DNA of 64,000 nt from contig OY253662.1 in the NCBI GenBank assembly GCA_958009055.1, positions 186,001 to 250,000 of the forward strand, read 5' to 3'. Below, one piece after another: positions 9,555 through 20,700 of this stretch. The translations under genes were made by a program, and so were the position numbers. This DNA comes from Choricystis sp. odSpoLacu1 (taxonomy: Eukaryota; Chlorophyta; Trebouxiophyceae). The notes below the pieces were generated by a model. It did no database searches and was not told the origin of the DNA. It saw only the letters and a list, made by a program, of their open reading frames with translations. How positions within the stretch are numbered: the stretch's first letter is position 1; every line of letters begins with the position of its first letter.

Positions 9555-12184
9555 ATGCCGCGCCCCTCCCCCCGCCGCGCGCTGCCCGCCCTCTCCCTCG
9601 ACCTAGCGGCCGCCTCCCTGCCTGACGACGACAATGATGACGAGGACTTCATTCCGGAGCTGGCGTCAGATGATTTCGAGGAGGATGACGACGAGGAGTC
9701 GGCCGGCAGCGACGACGACGACGACGACGACGACGAGTCGGCTGGCAGCGACGACCGGGGGGCCGCGTCCGAGGGCGCGTTTGCGTCGTGGTTGGCAGGT
9801 GAGGAGGAGTGTGGTGTGTGGAAGAGAGAGAGTGTGGAGGCGCGTGTGAGCAGAAACCACCCACCCACCCCCACCCCCACCCCCCCACCCGCCACCCCCA
9901 GGCGTCGGCACCCACGCCCTGGCCGACCTGGCCGACGTCGACCCCTCCCTGGCCGCCGCCCTGGACGCCGCCGACGCCCAGGAAGCCGCCACCAGCGACT
10001 CTGACGCGGCCGCCAGCGACGACGGCGACGACGACGACGCCACCGCCGCCACCGCCGCCACATCGCCCGCGGGGTCGACAGGGTCCGCCCACCCTTTCAC
10101 GGGGGGGGACATCGCGGCCCGCACCCGGGCGAGGGCGCCGTTGACGCATGTGCCACTGGAGGCGCTGGAGGCAGCCCTCCCTGATTTGGATGATCCAGAC
10201 GCCCCCCTGGACGCGGGGGATGCAGCCGCGTACGCCGCCTTTTTGGATGCTCTCAGAGGAGGCGCAGGTGGCGCGTCTGCGTCGGCTGCCGCGGCCGCGC
10301 CGTCGGGGGTGACCACGTTTGATGGGGACGACCCTGCTGACGCCGACTTCACTGTCCCCTGGGACGCCCTCCTCTCCCCCGCGGGAGCGGCCGCCCTCCT
10401 GGCATCGCCACGAGAGCCCAGACCCCGGCGCGCGGCTGCGGTCGGCGGCGGCGGGGGGCGGCGCCCGCCCAAAGCGGCGCGGCGCGCGAACAGGGCGCGC
10501 CCGACGGGCGCGGCGGCAGCGGCTGCTGGGCCGCCCGTCGCCCTGGTGCCGCGCTTTGCGGAGGGAGATGCGGCGATGGCTCCCCCACCCGCCCCGCCTC
10601 TCGTTGCGCGGGGCGGCACGGCGGGCGCACCCCTGCTGGCCGGCTCCACCCGCCGCCCGCCCCCCCCCCACCGCCACCCCCTTTCCGTCCGTCGATCCAC
10701 GCACCCCCTTCAACCCGTCCTGGACGCACGGCCAGATCGCGGCCCTGCGCGACCAACTGGCCGCCCACGTGCAGCTGCTGGCCCGCCTGGCGGCCGCGAC
10801 GGGGGGGGATGGACGGGGGGGCGGCCGCGGCACACGTGGCACGCGGCCTGCTGGCCGAAGTCGGCACGATTGCTGCCGCTGTGGCCACCGCAGCCGTGCA
10901 CCGCCCTCCGTTGCCTCCCAACCTGGCGGCGGCGGGGTGTGGGGGGGCGACCCTGGCCCCGCCGCCGCGCGCGGTGGCTGACCTCGCTGCCACGCGCGCC
11001 GCGCCCGCCCTCCTGTCCGACGTCCTGGCCCTGCCGCCTGGCGGGGGCGCCCCTCCACCCACCAAGCCTCCACCCCGCGTGCGGGGGGGGGAGGCCGCGC
11101 ACGCGCCGCCGCGGCCGCGCACGCCGCCCGCCGCGTCTGCCTTTGCATGGAGGTGGGCGCACGTGCTGTCGCACCCCCCTCTCCCACCCCCCGACCTTCT
11201 GCACTGGGCCGCCAAAGACGGCGCCTGGGCGCCCGCCGAGAACGAGCTGCTGGCGCGCGCCGTGCTCAGGTTTGGGTGTCGTGGCAGCCGGTGGGCCGCG
11301 CTGGCGTCGGCTTACCTTTTGCCCGCGCGTGACCCGCCGTCGATTCGCGCACACTTTAAAAAAGTGACGGAGGCCCGCGCCCCGCCCGGCCCCGTCAAAG
11401 CGGCGCGCGATGCAGCGACAGGGCCGTTGAGGGCGGAGGAGGCGGCCCTGGTGCGGACACTGCTGGCGCGCGCGCGGGGGCGGCGGCGACGCGCTGCCTG
11501 GCGCCCCGTTTTGGGCGGGCGTCGCGGCGCGCTACCTCCCCTACCGCGACCCTGAAGCCCTGCCCAAGCTATGGGCGGCAGCCGTGGCGCGGGAGAGGGC
11601 GGGCGGGGGCGCGGCCGTGCACTGGGCGTTGCTGGAGGAGGGGGAAGGGAGGGTGGCGGCGGCCGCGCCGGCCGCGCGGCCCGCGGCCGACACGCCGCCC
11701 CCCGCGTCGCCGACCGCTGCCGCCGCCGGCTTCGAAGTGGAGGACCTGCCGTCGTCCCCGTCGGAGGGTGCCGCCCGCCGCACTGCAGGCGGCAAGCGTC
11801 TCCGCCCTGCGGACGACGGCGACGACGGGTTTGAGGTGGAGGAGTGTCCGTCGTCGTCGTCAGACGGGGGCGACAGCGACGGCGGCGAAGTCGCGAGCGC
11901 GCGGGGGGGGGGTCGTCGCACCGCCTCCCCCTCCTCCGCCTCCACCCCCACCACCCCCACCCTCCGACGCCACCCTGCTGGTGGACGGCGTGCTCACCCG
12001 CTGGACGCGGGATGACGACCGAGCCGTGCTGCGTGGGCTGCTGCGCGGGGGCGGCGCGTCGCCGTCGCACGACGCGTGCGCCGCGGTGGCTGCCTCTCTG
12101 CCCCCCCCCACCCGGTCCGCGGCCGCGGTGCGGGCTCGGTACGACTGGCTGAGGGCGCGCCTGGAGGCGGCAAGAGGGCGGTAG
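9555..12184 (+). CDS. Acidic nuclear protein with Myb/SANT-like domains, GON4L-like
   Basis: About 840 residues. Exon 1 is 9555-9798, and exon 2 starts at 9902 after a 103-base intron. The N-terminus is very acidic (DDDNDDEDFIPEL, then long Asp/Glu/Ser runs). A central segment reads PFNPSWTHGQIAALRDQL then AAHVQLLARL, resembling the conserved 'QL..Q...HVQLL' segment of GON4L-like regulators. This is followed by a SANT/Myb-like block (WAPAENELLARAVLRFG, SRWAALASAYLLPARDP, IRAHFKK) and a C-terminal Myb-like block (LTRWTRDDDRAVLRGLL, then VRARYDWLRARLEAARGR). Four frame breaks are needed, each one extra base: a C run near 10660, G8 near 10801, a G run near 11487 and G9 near 11900. Each side of every break is protein-like. 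Identity as GON4L-like is inference from domain order; the Myb-like character is firmer. Confidence 0.55.
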
Positions 12185-12388
12185 TGGAGGGTAGAGTGTG
12201 TGAGTTTGTTTTCAACAAAGGAAACGTTTTTGCTTTGTTTGCTACAGAGAGTTCTTGTGTATAATCACGAAAAAAAGTGGGAGGAGGAATGGAATGAAAC
12301 AGACATGAAAAAAAGCAAAGCAAGGATGGGGGTCGTCGTGTGTTGGGGGTCGCGGAAAAACAAAAACAAACAAAAATTCTCTCTCTCT

Positions 12389-15256
12389 TCACACGCCATC
12401 ACCCCGCTTGGGCGGTTTGGGCGGCCGCCCGCTGCCACTCTTGCTGCCCTTGCCGCTGCCGCTGCCGCTGGATCGCCGCCAGACGGCAGGCAGGCGCCCC
12501 CACACGCCGCCACTGCCGCTGCCTTTGTCGGGCGACGTCGACGCGCCCGCCGCAAACGGGGTGGGTGCAGCCACAGGCGCCGCGACAGGCGGCGTCGCCG
12601 GCGCGCCCGACCCACCGCTGCCCCCAGCCGACGACACAGACGACGCCACCGACGACGATGGCGCGCTGCCCGTCTTGGCGCCGCGCGCGGGGCGCGCGGG
12701 CCGCGCGCGCGGCCGCCGCGAGCGGCGTGACGCGCGCCAACACCTCGTCAAACGAGGGGCGGGCTTCGGGGTCGTCCACCCAGCAGGCGGCGCACAGGGC
12801 GTTGAGTTCGGGGGGGGCGGCGGTGAGGGAAGGGGGGCGGCCGCCCTCGACAGCCACCTTGTAAAAAATGGCGGCGGTGGGTGTTCCCTCATACGCGGGC
12901 ACGCCCGCCCACACCTCCCACGCCAGCACGCCAAACGCGTACACGTCGGCGCCACGAGTCATGCGGCCGTCGCGCAGGAGTTCGGGGGGCATGGCGCGCA
13001 CGGTGCCGTAGGTTTTTGTGGAGACGTGGGACGCGCGTGCATCCAGGACGCGGGAGAGACCGAAATCAGACACTTTGGCCACAAAGCCGCGTGGATCAGA
13101 GGCGGTCGACCGCAGCAGCACGTTGGACGTGGACAGGTCGCCATGAAGCACGCCCAGGGAGTGGAGGTAGGCCAGGCCGGCGGCGACGTCTTTGAGGCAG
13201 GCCCACGCGGCGGCCGCGTCGCGGGCACAGGTGGAGGGCGCGCGCGCGAGCGCCGAGCCGCCATCATCCCCACCCCCGCCCGGCGGCCGCCTCGCAAACC
13301 TGCCCCCCCGAATCGCGGCCTCCAGGGTGCCGCGGTCCATGTACTCCAGCACGATCCAGGTTTCGGCGCCTGGCAGTGAAGCCGCGCGGTCGGGGCCGCC
13401 GCCACCGCCGCCCGCCGATGACGACGGCGCGTCGTCCCCGCTGCCGCTGCCGCCACCACCGCGGTGACCATCGTCGGGCGGCGCCGCCAGCGTCAACACC
13501 TTGTACGTGGCCACCACGTTGGGGTGGGTGGCGGCGAGGGCGAGGGCCGACTCGCGCGCCGCGGCGGCCGCGCCGCCGACGCCGCCATCCAAGTCGTCGG
13601 CTGGAACCACTTTAACCGCCACTAACGTCCCCTTCCACCTCGCCTTGTACACCCGCCCATACGAGCCACGCCCCAGCAACGGCCCCAGCTCGATGTCGGT
13701 GGCTGCATCCGCGGAGCGCGTGCGCAGGAGGAGGGGGAGCGGCGCGATCGCGCCCGGCGGCGCGCGCGCAGACGCGGGGGTGCCTGCCTCAGCGTCGCCG
13801 CCTCCCTTGGCCGCCGCCACGGCGGCCGCGGCAGCGGCTTTGGCCCCCGTGCGACGCAACGACCGCTGCTTCTGCAGGCGGCGCAGCCTGCGCGCCAGGA
13901 CGGCCACGCCGACCGCCAACGCCGCGATGGCCACAGCCGACACCGCCAGCAGCACACCCGCCCACCACTTGAGGCGGGCGTGCACGCGGGCGGGGGTGGG
14001 GGCGGCGGCGGTGGAGGCGGCTCCCGCCAGCGCGTCGGCCACGCTGCCCGTCGCGTTGACAGGCGGCAAAGCCACCAGCTTGGTCGGCGCCCGCCCCGGC
14101 CTCGCGGGCGCCGCCACACACGTCAGCACGGTGTCGGTGGACACGATGGTCGTGTTGCCGGCGGGGGCGGCGCCATCCCCCGGCGGGACGAGGGGTTGGG
14201 TGAGGGTCACGGTGCCAGCCAGCTGCGCGTCGCGCCCGTCCTGGGTGAGGTAGACAGTGAACCCCGCCGCCTCGGCCTCCGGTTTGACGCGATCCCCGAA
14301 CGCGGAGCAGTTGTCGAATCCGTCGTCCGCGGTGATGTCGACGCGGGCGTCGGCGAGGACGATGGTGGTGTTGGGCAGGGCCACGACCGACGGCCAGAGG
14401 GAGAGGCCGAGGGGTTTGAGCCGGGTCAGGCCCTCCTGCCGCACCCCGGTGCGGGGGGCCATGTTTTTGAGCCACACACGGTCAAAGCTGAGGCGGGCGC
14501 GGTCGCCGACGAGCACGATGGAGGACTGGAGGCGGCCGAAATCGATGGCGACGCGCCCAGACGCGTTGACGGGGGCGACGAGCACACGGCGCGTCACGAC
14601 GGCCGACCCGACGGGCGCCCAGGCAGCATCCGACAGCTCCATGTCGCGTGCCAGGAGGATGGTCTTGATCTCGGGGTCTTGCAGGTAGGCGGCGAGGGCC
14701 TGTGCGTGTGTGGTTGGGTGGTGGGGAGGTGAGTCGAGAGAAGGGCGCGCCTCGTGAGCCCCGCTCTCCCCCGCCTCTCTGCCGAACCGAGCTTTTCCCG
14801 TACCCTCCGCCACACGCGACACGGGCTGCATTGCATGGCGCCCCAGTTGGCGTGCGCGGGCCACAAAAGCACGGTGCACCGCCCCCCTCCGCGCTGCGTT
14901 CTTTGTTTGATGCGCCATGGCGCATTCTAGCCCCGCGCTCCTCCCACCACACTCACCGCCGCGTCGTTGGCCGTCCTCGTGCTCGCCCTCTCCGCCCGCG
15001 CTGTGCGCGCGTCCGTGACCACGGGCAGCGCGCCCACCGCCGCCCCAAAGGCGCGCCGCGTGACGGCCGCGGGGTCGCGCCGCGCCGCGTCCTCGGCAGA
15101 CGCGCGCGCCGCCCGGCTGGGCGACCCGGTGCTCGCGCCGGCGCCGGCGCCGTCAGACCGGCGATCAGAGGCTTGCGCGGCCGTGGTCTGGGGAGCGGCC
15201 GAGGCCAGGGTGGCGGCCGCCAGGAGGAGCAGCAGCAATCTGGCTCGGCGCCCCAT
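12389..15256 (-). CDS. Receptor-like serine/threonine kinase (TKL group)
   Basis: Single-pass membrane kinase of about 869 residues. Exon 1 is 15256-14957 and holds a clear signal peptide (ARLLLLLLAAATLASA). The 256-base intron 14956-14701/14700 is followed by exon 2 from 14699. The ectodomain (about residues 100-400) has patterned short hydrophobic segments and several N-glycosylation sites. A transmembrane helix is visible (LLAVSAVAIAALAVGVAVL), then basic residues. The kinase domain has the glycine loop GRGSYGRVYKARWKG, VAVKVV (VIK-type lysine), YLHSLGVLHGDLSTSNVLL (HGD in place of HRD), DFGLSR and a PPE activation-segment end. The Ser/Gly-rich C-terminal tail requires one extra base to be ignored near 12700 and ends at 12389. 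Beta-helix-like ectodomain kinases of this sort are common in green algae. The ligand is unknown. Confidence 0.78.
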
Positions 15257-15540
15257 TGTGGTTTGTGGTGTGTCAGCCCCCCCTCGGGCGGGGGGGTGGA
15301 GGTGCGAATGGGGAAAGAGGCTGTGCACACTGGCGCGCGCGACTGGGGGGTGGGCAGTCGCGGCGCGCGTGCGTGGTGGGGGGGTACGCACGAAGAGTGC
15401 GAAAAAAAACCAGGAGCGCTACGCAATTCTCACACCCTCTCCCGCGGGCCTTTCTGCGTTGGCCCCAATTGTGCACGGGCCCGCGCTCGCCCGCCTCCGC
15501 ACACAACACACACACACACACACACACAGCCAACCACACA
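15257..15540. promoter_or_regulatory. Divergent promoter region, kinase / XendoU
   Basis: A 284-base spacer between two start codons facing outward. It ends with a CA microsatellite (about 15507-15529) just before the XendoU ATG. It probably holds both promoters; no consensus element was recognised. Confidence 0.3.
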
Positions 15541-16542
15541 ATGTGCGCCGCCCCCGTCGACCCGGCCCACCTCGCCGACGCGGGCCTTGCTGCGGCAGCC
15601 CTCTTCGCGCTGGACGATGATCGAGCCGTGCCCGGCACCGACTACACCGTCGACCTGCAGGGCGTGGTGCACGGTTATGATGGAGCCCACACGGACGCGG
15701 CGCCGCGCCCGTTGTTTGCGCTGACGCCCGCGTTGCTGCGCAGACCTGTGTATGCCGCGTTTGTCGCCCTGCTGGACAACTACACCGCCCAGACGGGCGT
15801 GTCTGAAGCTTCCACGCCGGCACAGCAGGCGGAGGAGGGTGCCTGGCTGGATTTGGTGGTCGCGTCCCGCCCCATGAGGTACGTTCATTCCCTTTTGATT
15901 CAAAAAGGCTTGGCCCCCTCCTCCCTGCCCGACTGGAAAGCGTCCCTCCACCAGCGCTGGTTTCGGCGCTACACCCGGGCCGCCCGCGACGACACGTGTG
16001 GCTTTGAGCACACGTTCTGTGGGGAAGTTGATTCGAATGGGAAAGTGATCGGACTTCATAATTGGCTCAGTGCCGCGTTGGAGGAGAAAGCGGGCCGGCT
16101 CAACTATTATGGCCACATCCCGCCCAAGAAGGCGGCGTCTAGCCCGGCCGACGCGTTACTGTCTATCCAGTTTGCGTGGCGGGGGAGTGCGAAAGATATC
16201 TCGTCCATGTTTGTCGGGTCGTCCCCGGCGCTGGAGCTTGCTCTCTACACCCTGCTCCACGCCGCCGGCTGCGAAGAAACGAGGCTGAGTGTCGGCGGCC
16301 TGGCCGCCACGGTGCGCGTGTACACGATACGCAGCAAGTATGGCGACAAAGTCGGCTCGGCCTTCCCTGTGCGGGCGGGCGGGCGGGCGGGCGGGCGAGT
16401 GGCGCGCTGCCGCCCACCCCTTACGGCGGTGGTGGCGGTGGCGGTGGCCGTGTGTCTGGCGACCGTCCCCCGCGCCCCGCAGGCGGTGGCGGCGGCGGCG
16501 GCGGCAAGCAGCCGTCGTGCGGGGACCTTGTGGTTGAGTTGA
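15541..16542 (+). CDS. XendoU/ENDOU-family endoribonuclease
   Basis: Single-exon gene of about 333 residues. Residues about 10-285 form an XendoU (EndoU) domain: GFEHTFCGEV, KVIGLHNWLSAALEEKAG, LSIQFAWRGSAKDISS, MFVGSSPALELALYTLL and a closing YTIRSKYGDKVGSAFP. The two catalytic histidines expected for the family are visible in FEH and LHNW. Known members cleave RNA at U-rich sites in a metal-dependent manner. No signal peptide is seen, so a cytosolic or nuclear place is likely. After the domain the gene runs into a GGGC tetranucleotide repeat (16372-16396). The annotated frame gives a hydrophobic Ala/Val tail, whereas the +2 frame gives a Gly-rich linker and an amphipathic end (VVELIKLVVRLLK, stop at 16571), so the true C-terminus is uncertain. 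Confidence 0.85.
   Translation: MCAAPVDPAHLADAGLAAAALFALDDDRAVPGTDYTVDLQGVVHGYDGAHTDAAPRPLFALTPALLRRPVYAAFVALLDNYTAQTGVSEASTPAQQAEEGAWLDLVVASRPMRYVHSLLIQKGLAPSSLPDWKASLHQRWFRRYTRAARDDTCGFEHTFCGEVDSNGKVIGLHNWLSAALEEKAGRLNYYGHIPPKKAASSPADALLSIQFAWRGSAKDISSMFVGSSPALELALYTLLHAAGCEETRLSVGGLAATVRVYTIRSKYGDKVGSAFPVRAGGRAGGRVARCRPPLTAVVAVAVAVCLATVPRAPQAVAAAAAASSRRAGTLWLS
16372..16396. repeat. (GGGC)n repeat at the XendoU 3' end
   Basis: About six GGGC units in tandem within the coding region, just after the conserved domain. Any gain or loss of units changes the C-terminal frame. Confidence 0.8.
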
Positions 16543-16833
16543 TCAAGCTGGTGGTGAGATTGCTCAAGTGATGAAAAAGCGAGAAACAATGATGTTGGTT
16601 TTTCATGCGCATACACACTCACACACCTATACTCAAGCGCGTGCTGTGCGCGCGTGGTATTGGGCCGGGGCGTGTAAAGAGAGAGGGCGGTGCCCGCCCC
16701 TCCACACTCGTCGCCCACACACACACTTCCAGCGAGCCTCTCTCTGCACAATTGCCCGCCCCCCCCGGCGCCCCAAGCGCGCATTCCGCCTCCTCACCCC
16801 CACGCCCAGCCTGCGGACTCACTTTACACCCTT

Positions 16834-17529
16834 ATGCGAGCCGTGGCCCCGCCAACCACCCGCGCGCCGCCGCTGCTGGCGCCGTCGCCGTCTCTCCGTC
16901 GTCCCCACCTCCCCACCCCGTCCCCCCGCCTCCCCCCCCCTGCCGCCGGCTTTGGAGGGTTTAGCAAAAAGACCAACCCCCAGCCCCGCACTCCCACCAC
17001 TCGCCACCCCCCCTGGATCGCGGACAAGGGGGCCTGCCCCTGCTGCTCGGGGCGCCGCTTCGCTGACTGCTGCGCCCCTTTTCTCGCCCCCGACGCCCCC
17101 TCCCCCTCCACCCCTGAAGCCACCATGCGGTCCCGGTTTGCGGCGTACGTGGTGGGAGGGCGGGACGGCGTGGCCCACATCATTCGGACGACCCACCCGG
17201 ACAACCCGGCCGCGCGCGGCTCCACCCGCCCCGACGGCACCCCCGCCTCGTCCCTGGAGCAGGATGTAAGGGCCACCATGAAGCGGGTGGCGTGGCAGAG
17301 GTTGAGGGTGGATGGGACAGAGTGTGGAAAAGAGGGGGAGGAGGAGGGGAGGGTGAGTTTCACAGCCTGGTTTAAAATCACGGGGCAGCTGGGCTCCCGC
17401 GCTGACGGCGGGGACGCGGTGGGGACGATGGAGGAGACGAGCCGGTTTGTGAGGGGGGATCAGGGGGGGTGGCTGTATCGGGAGGGGGAGGTCAAAATGA
17501 ATGGTCAGGCGAGGGAGGGTGGTTTGTGA
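16834..17529 (+). CDS. YchJ/UPF0225-family protein with SEC-C zinc motif, probably organelle-targeted
   Basis: Single exon, about 231 residues from the ATG at 16834. The first 60 residues are rich in Pro/Arg/Ser without acidic residues, as expected of a chloroplast or mitochondrial transit peptide. Then comes an SEC-C type metal motif (CPCCSGRRFADCC; the usual family form is CPCGSG), followed by the YchJ signature PEATMRSRFAAYVVGG and THPDNP, and an NTF2-like C-terminal half with FTAWFKI and ETSRFVRGDQGGWLYREGE. In bacteria YchJ-like proteins are of unclear function. The assignment is from conserved motif order; function is unknown. Confidence 0.8.
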   Translation: MRAVAPPTTRAPPLLAPSPSLRRPHLPTPSPRLPPPAAGFGGFSKKTNPQPRTPTTRHPPWIADKGACPCCSGRRFADCCAPFLAPDAPSPSTPEATMRSRFAAYVVGGRDGVAHIIRTTHPDNPAARGSTRPDGTPASSLEQDVRATMKRVAWQRLRVDGTECGKEGEEEGRVSFTAWFKITGQLGSRADGGDAVGTMEETSRFVRGDQGGWLYREGEVKMNGQAREGGL

Positions 17530-17795
17530 CGAAGAGAGAGAAAGAGGCCGACACACAAAGGCAAGGAGAGGTTGGTGGCAGTGTGTGGATTGCTCCTGCC
17601 GTTGGTGTCTCGGGGGCGGCGCGAGAGAAAAGGAGGCTGCTGCGTGTGGTTGGACGAGAGCGCGCGTCGTGTTGTGTTTTCGACGGTGGCGCCGACACCA
17701 CAGCGCAGCAGTTTTCTCCTCCCAACTGAGGCCCACCCCATCCCCCACCCCCCCTTGTCCCCTCCGACACACATCACAGCCTCTGCCCACCCGTC

Positions 17796-20700
17796 ATGGA
17801 GCGCGTGGGGTCGGCGGGGTCGCTGCGCGGCGCCTCCCCGCGCGCCGCGCCGTGCCCGCCCGCGCCCACGCGGCGAGCGGCGAGAGCGCCGCCCGCGGTG
17901 CGCAGGGCGCACGCACGGTCACGGTACGTGTGTGTGGCGGGCACGGGTGTGGGCGGGGAAGAAGAGGGAGGAGGGGGAGCGAGCACACAGCGGCCCCGGC
18001 GTCGCATTGGCCTCACCCCGTCCTCCCTCCTCGTCGCAGCCTTTCCCCCTACCTTGTCCCCGGCCACCGCCCCCTCACGCTGATCCCGGCCGCCCAACCT
18101 CGGGCGGCCGCGTCCCTCTCGGGCGCGCTGTCACCCGCGCCGCCGCAGCCGACGCTGTCCCCGGCCCTCACGCCGCCGCCGCACTCGCCGTTGCCCGTCA
18201 CCCTAAACGGGCGCGACATCTGGATCGAAGGCGTCAAGACGCCGCTGCTGTCCGGGCTGCCCCTGTCCCTGGCGCGGGCGGTCCCCGGGGAGAGCCCGGG
18301 TGATTTAATCCTCGGCTTTCGCTCCGCCAGCGGCCGCCCCACCGCACAGGAAGACATCCCCCTGGGCCAGCTCATCAACGCCCCCTTCCTCGCGGGCGCC
18401 CGCGCCAAGCTGTGGTGGATGGCGCCCGCCCACGGCCACAAGGCGAGTGGAGTGCCCCACGAGACCCAGTTCCTGTTGCTGGAGCTGGCGCCCGGGGGGC
18501 CGTACGCGGCGCTGACGCCGTTGATTGATGGGGGCACGTTCAGGGGGACACTGAGGCCGGCTAGGTGAGTTTTGGTGGGGTGGGGGTGGGGGGTTTGAGA
18601 GGGAGGGGAAGAGAGGGAGTGGCCCAGCGGCACACACACACACACACTGCCCCGCTCCCTGGCCAACGCTGGATCTATGTGCCTGGAACTGGAAACAAAC
18701 AGGCTGGACATTCATTGGTTTACACACACGAAGATGGCGCCGACTGATGAGGAATGGGGCGTGTGTCTGAAACACACACCCCTCCTCCCTTTCATCACTC
18801 GCCGCCGCCGCCCCCACGCTGAAACAAGTCCAGCATCAACGCGGCCGCCAGGGCGGGCACCGACCCAAAACGGCCCACGTACGCCTCCACCTCGCGCGCG
18901 TGGGCGCGCGACAGGTCGGTGGGCACCAGGTCGAATGCCTTTGCCCCGCCGTCGCCGCCGCCCGCCGCGCGCGCGGCCCCTGGGGCCGTCTCCACGAACA
19001 CCAGCGCGTCCGAGGGGCGCGCCCCCACCGTGGGCCGCAGCGCGAAGCGGGCCACACCGCCCGGGGTGGAGGGCGGGCGCATGTCGAGGCGCCACCCGAG
19101 CAGAGCAGCCACTGCGCCCCGGTACGCGGCTGCCGCGTCGCCTGCGGCCGCCGCCAGCCTGGCCAACCGCTTCTCCGCGTCCGCCACGCGGGCGGTGGCG
19201 GCCGCTGCGGCCGCCGCGTCGGTCGCGCCATCGCCCGCGCTGTCGCCGCCGCCCGCGTCGGCGCGCGCGCGCGCGGCGGCGAGGGCACCCTCCAGCTCCG
19301 CAATGCGCGCGGCCGTCGCCTCGCGCGCAGCCGCGGCTTCCGGGTTGCGCACCAGGTGCAGGACGCGGGTGGAAGCGGAGTCGGCGTCGCCCCGCGCCAA
19401 GCGCGCCGCTGCCCGCTCGGCCGCCGCCGCCGCCGCGTCGGCCGCCACGTCTGCCGCGTCGGCGCGCGCGACCGCGTCGGCCAGCTGGGCGCGGGCTGCC
19501 GCTGCATCCGCACGGGCGGCGGCCGTCACTTTGACTGCAGCGTCCGCGTCCGCGGCTCGGGCTTCGGCGGCGGCGAGCGCAGTTTCTAGAGCGGAAGTGC
19601 GCGCGCGCAGCCCTGGCGTCGACGGCGGCGCGTCGCTGCCGCCGCCACCACCATCGTCTGCATCCACGGCCGCGTCCAACGCACGCCTCAGCCCATCCCG
19701 CTCGGCGGCCAGGGCGGCGGCGCGAGCCTCGGCGCGCGCTGTCGCGGCTGCCGCGTCTGCGGCCGCCGCGCGCGCGTCGCGCGCGCGCGCGCGCGCTCGG
19801 TCGCCGCCTCCGCCTCCGCCGCGTCCGCCGCGGCGCGGGCGACGGCGGCGTCTGCTTCCGCTGCGCCCCGGGCGTCGGCATCCAGGGCAGCTGACGCCCG
19901 AATGTCGGCGACGCGGGCGGACAGCGTTTCGGGGGTTGCTGCGTCGGGTGGGCACGCGACCGCGGCGACCGCCGCCGCGCGCCACCGCGCGGCCTCGCTG
20001 GCAGCTCCCTCCGCTGCGGCCGCAGCCGCGTTCGCGTCCTCCGCCGCAGCCGCAGCGCGGCCGGCCTTCGCTTCCGCGGTGGCGGCGCGCTCGCGCAGGA
20101 TCGCTGTCCCACTGCCGTCGGCGCGCGCGGTCGCCAACGCCGCCTCCAGCCTCGCCGCGTCCGCCCGCAGCGCGCGCACGACGGCGCCGTCGCCGTCACG
20201 ACCCACGGCGGCGTCTCCCGCGGCGCGGGCGGCGGCGGCTTCTGCTGCGTCGGCCCTGGCAGTGGCGGCGGTGGCTGCCGCCTCTGCCGCGCGCCGCGCG
20301 TCGCCCGCGGCCTCGGCGGCCGCCACCGCGGCATCCAGCCGCGTCTGCAGGGCGGTGGCGACCGCTTCCGCTGCACGGGCTGCTGCAGTGGCTTTGTCCA
20401 CGTCGGCTCGCACCGCGCGCAGCGCTTCGGCCGCGTCGTCTGTCTGCGCGGCCGCCGCGCGCGCGGCCGCCCTCCGCCCCGGGCTGGCGGCTGCATCGCT
20501 GTCGGCGGTCGCTGCAGCGGTCGCGACCGCAGCAGCCGCCTCCGCCGCGTGCGCCCGGCGTAACGCGTCTGCAGCCGCCTCGGTGGCCGCGTCGGCGCGG
20601 CTCGCGGCGGCTGCCGCGCGCCCCGCTTCTGCGGCGAGCGCAGCCTCCAGCCGGGCCCGCTCGGCGGCGGCAGCATCCGCTTCCGCGGCCGCGCGGGCGG

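Noticed and set aside
17796..18568. A short stand-alone gene ending at the TGA at 18566-18568, and a separate gene for the C-terminal raffinose-synthase half
   Set aside because: The TGA overlaps a perfect donor (AG|GTGAGT), the two halves join in exact phase at homologous positions, and the second half has no start codon outside the antisense MAD1 exon.
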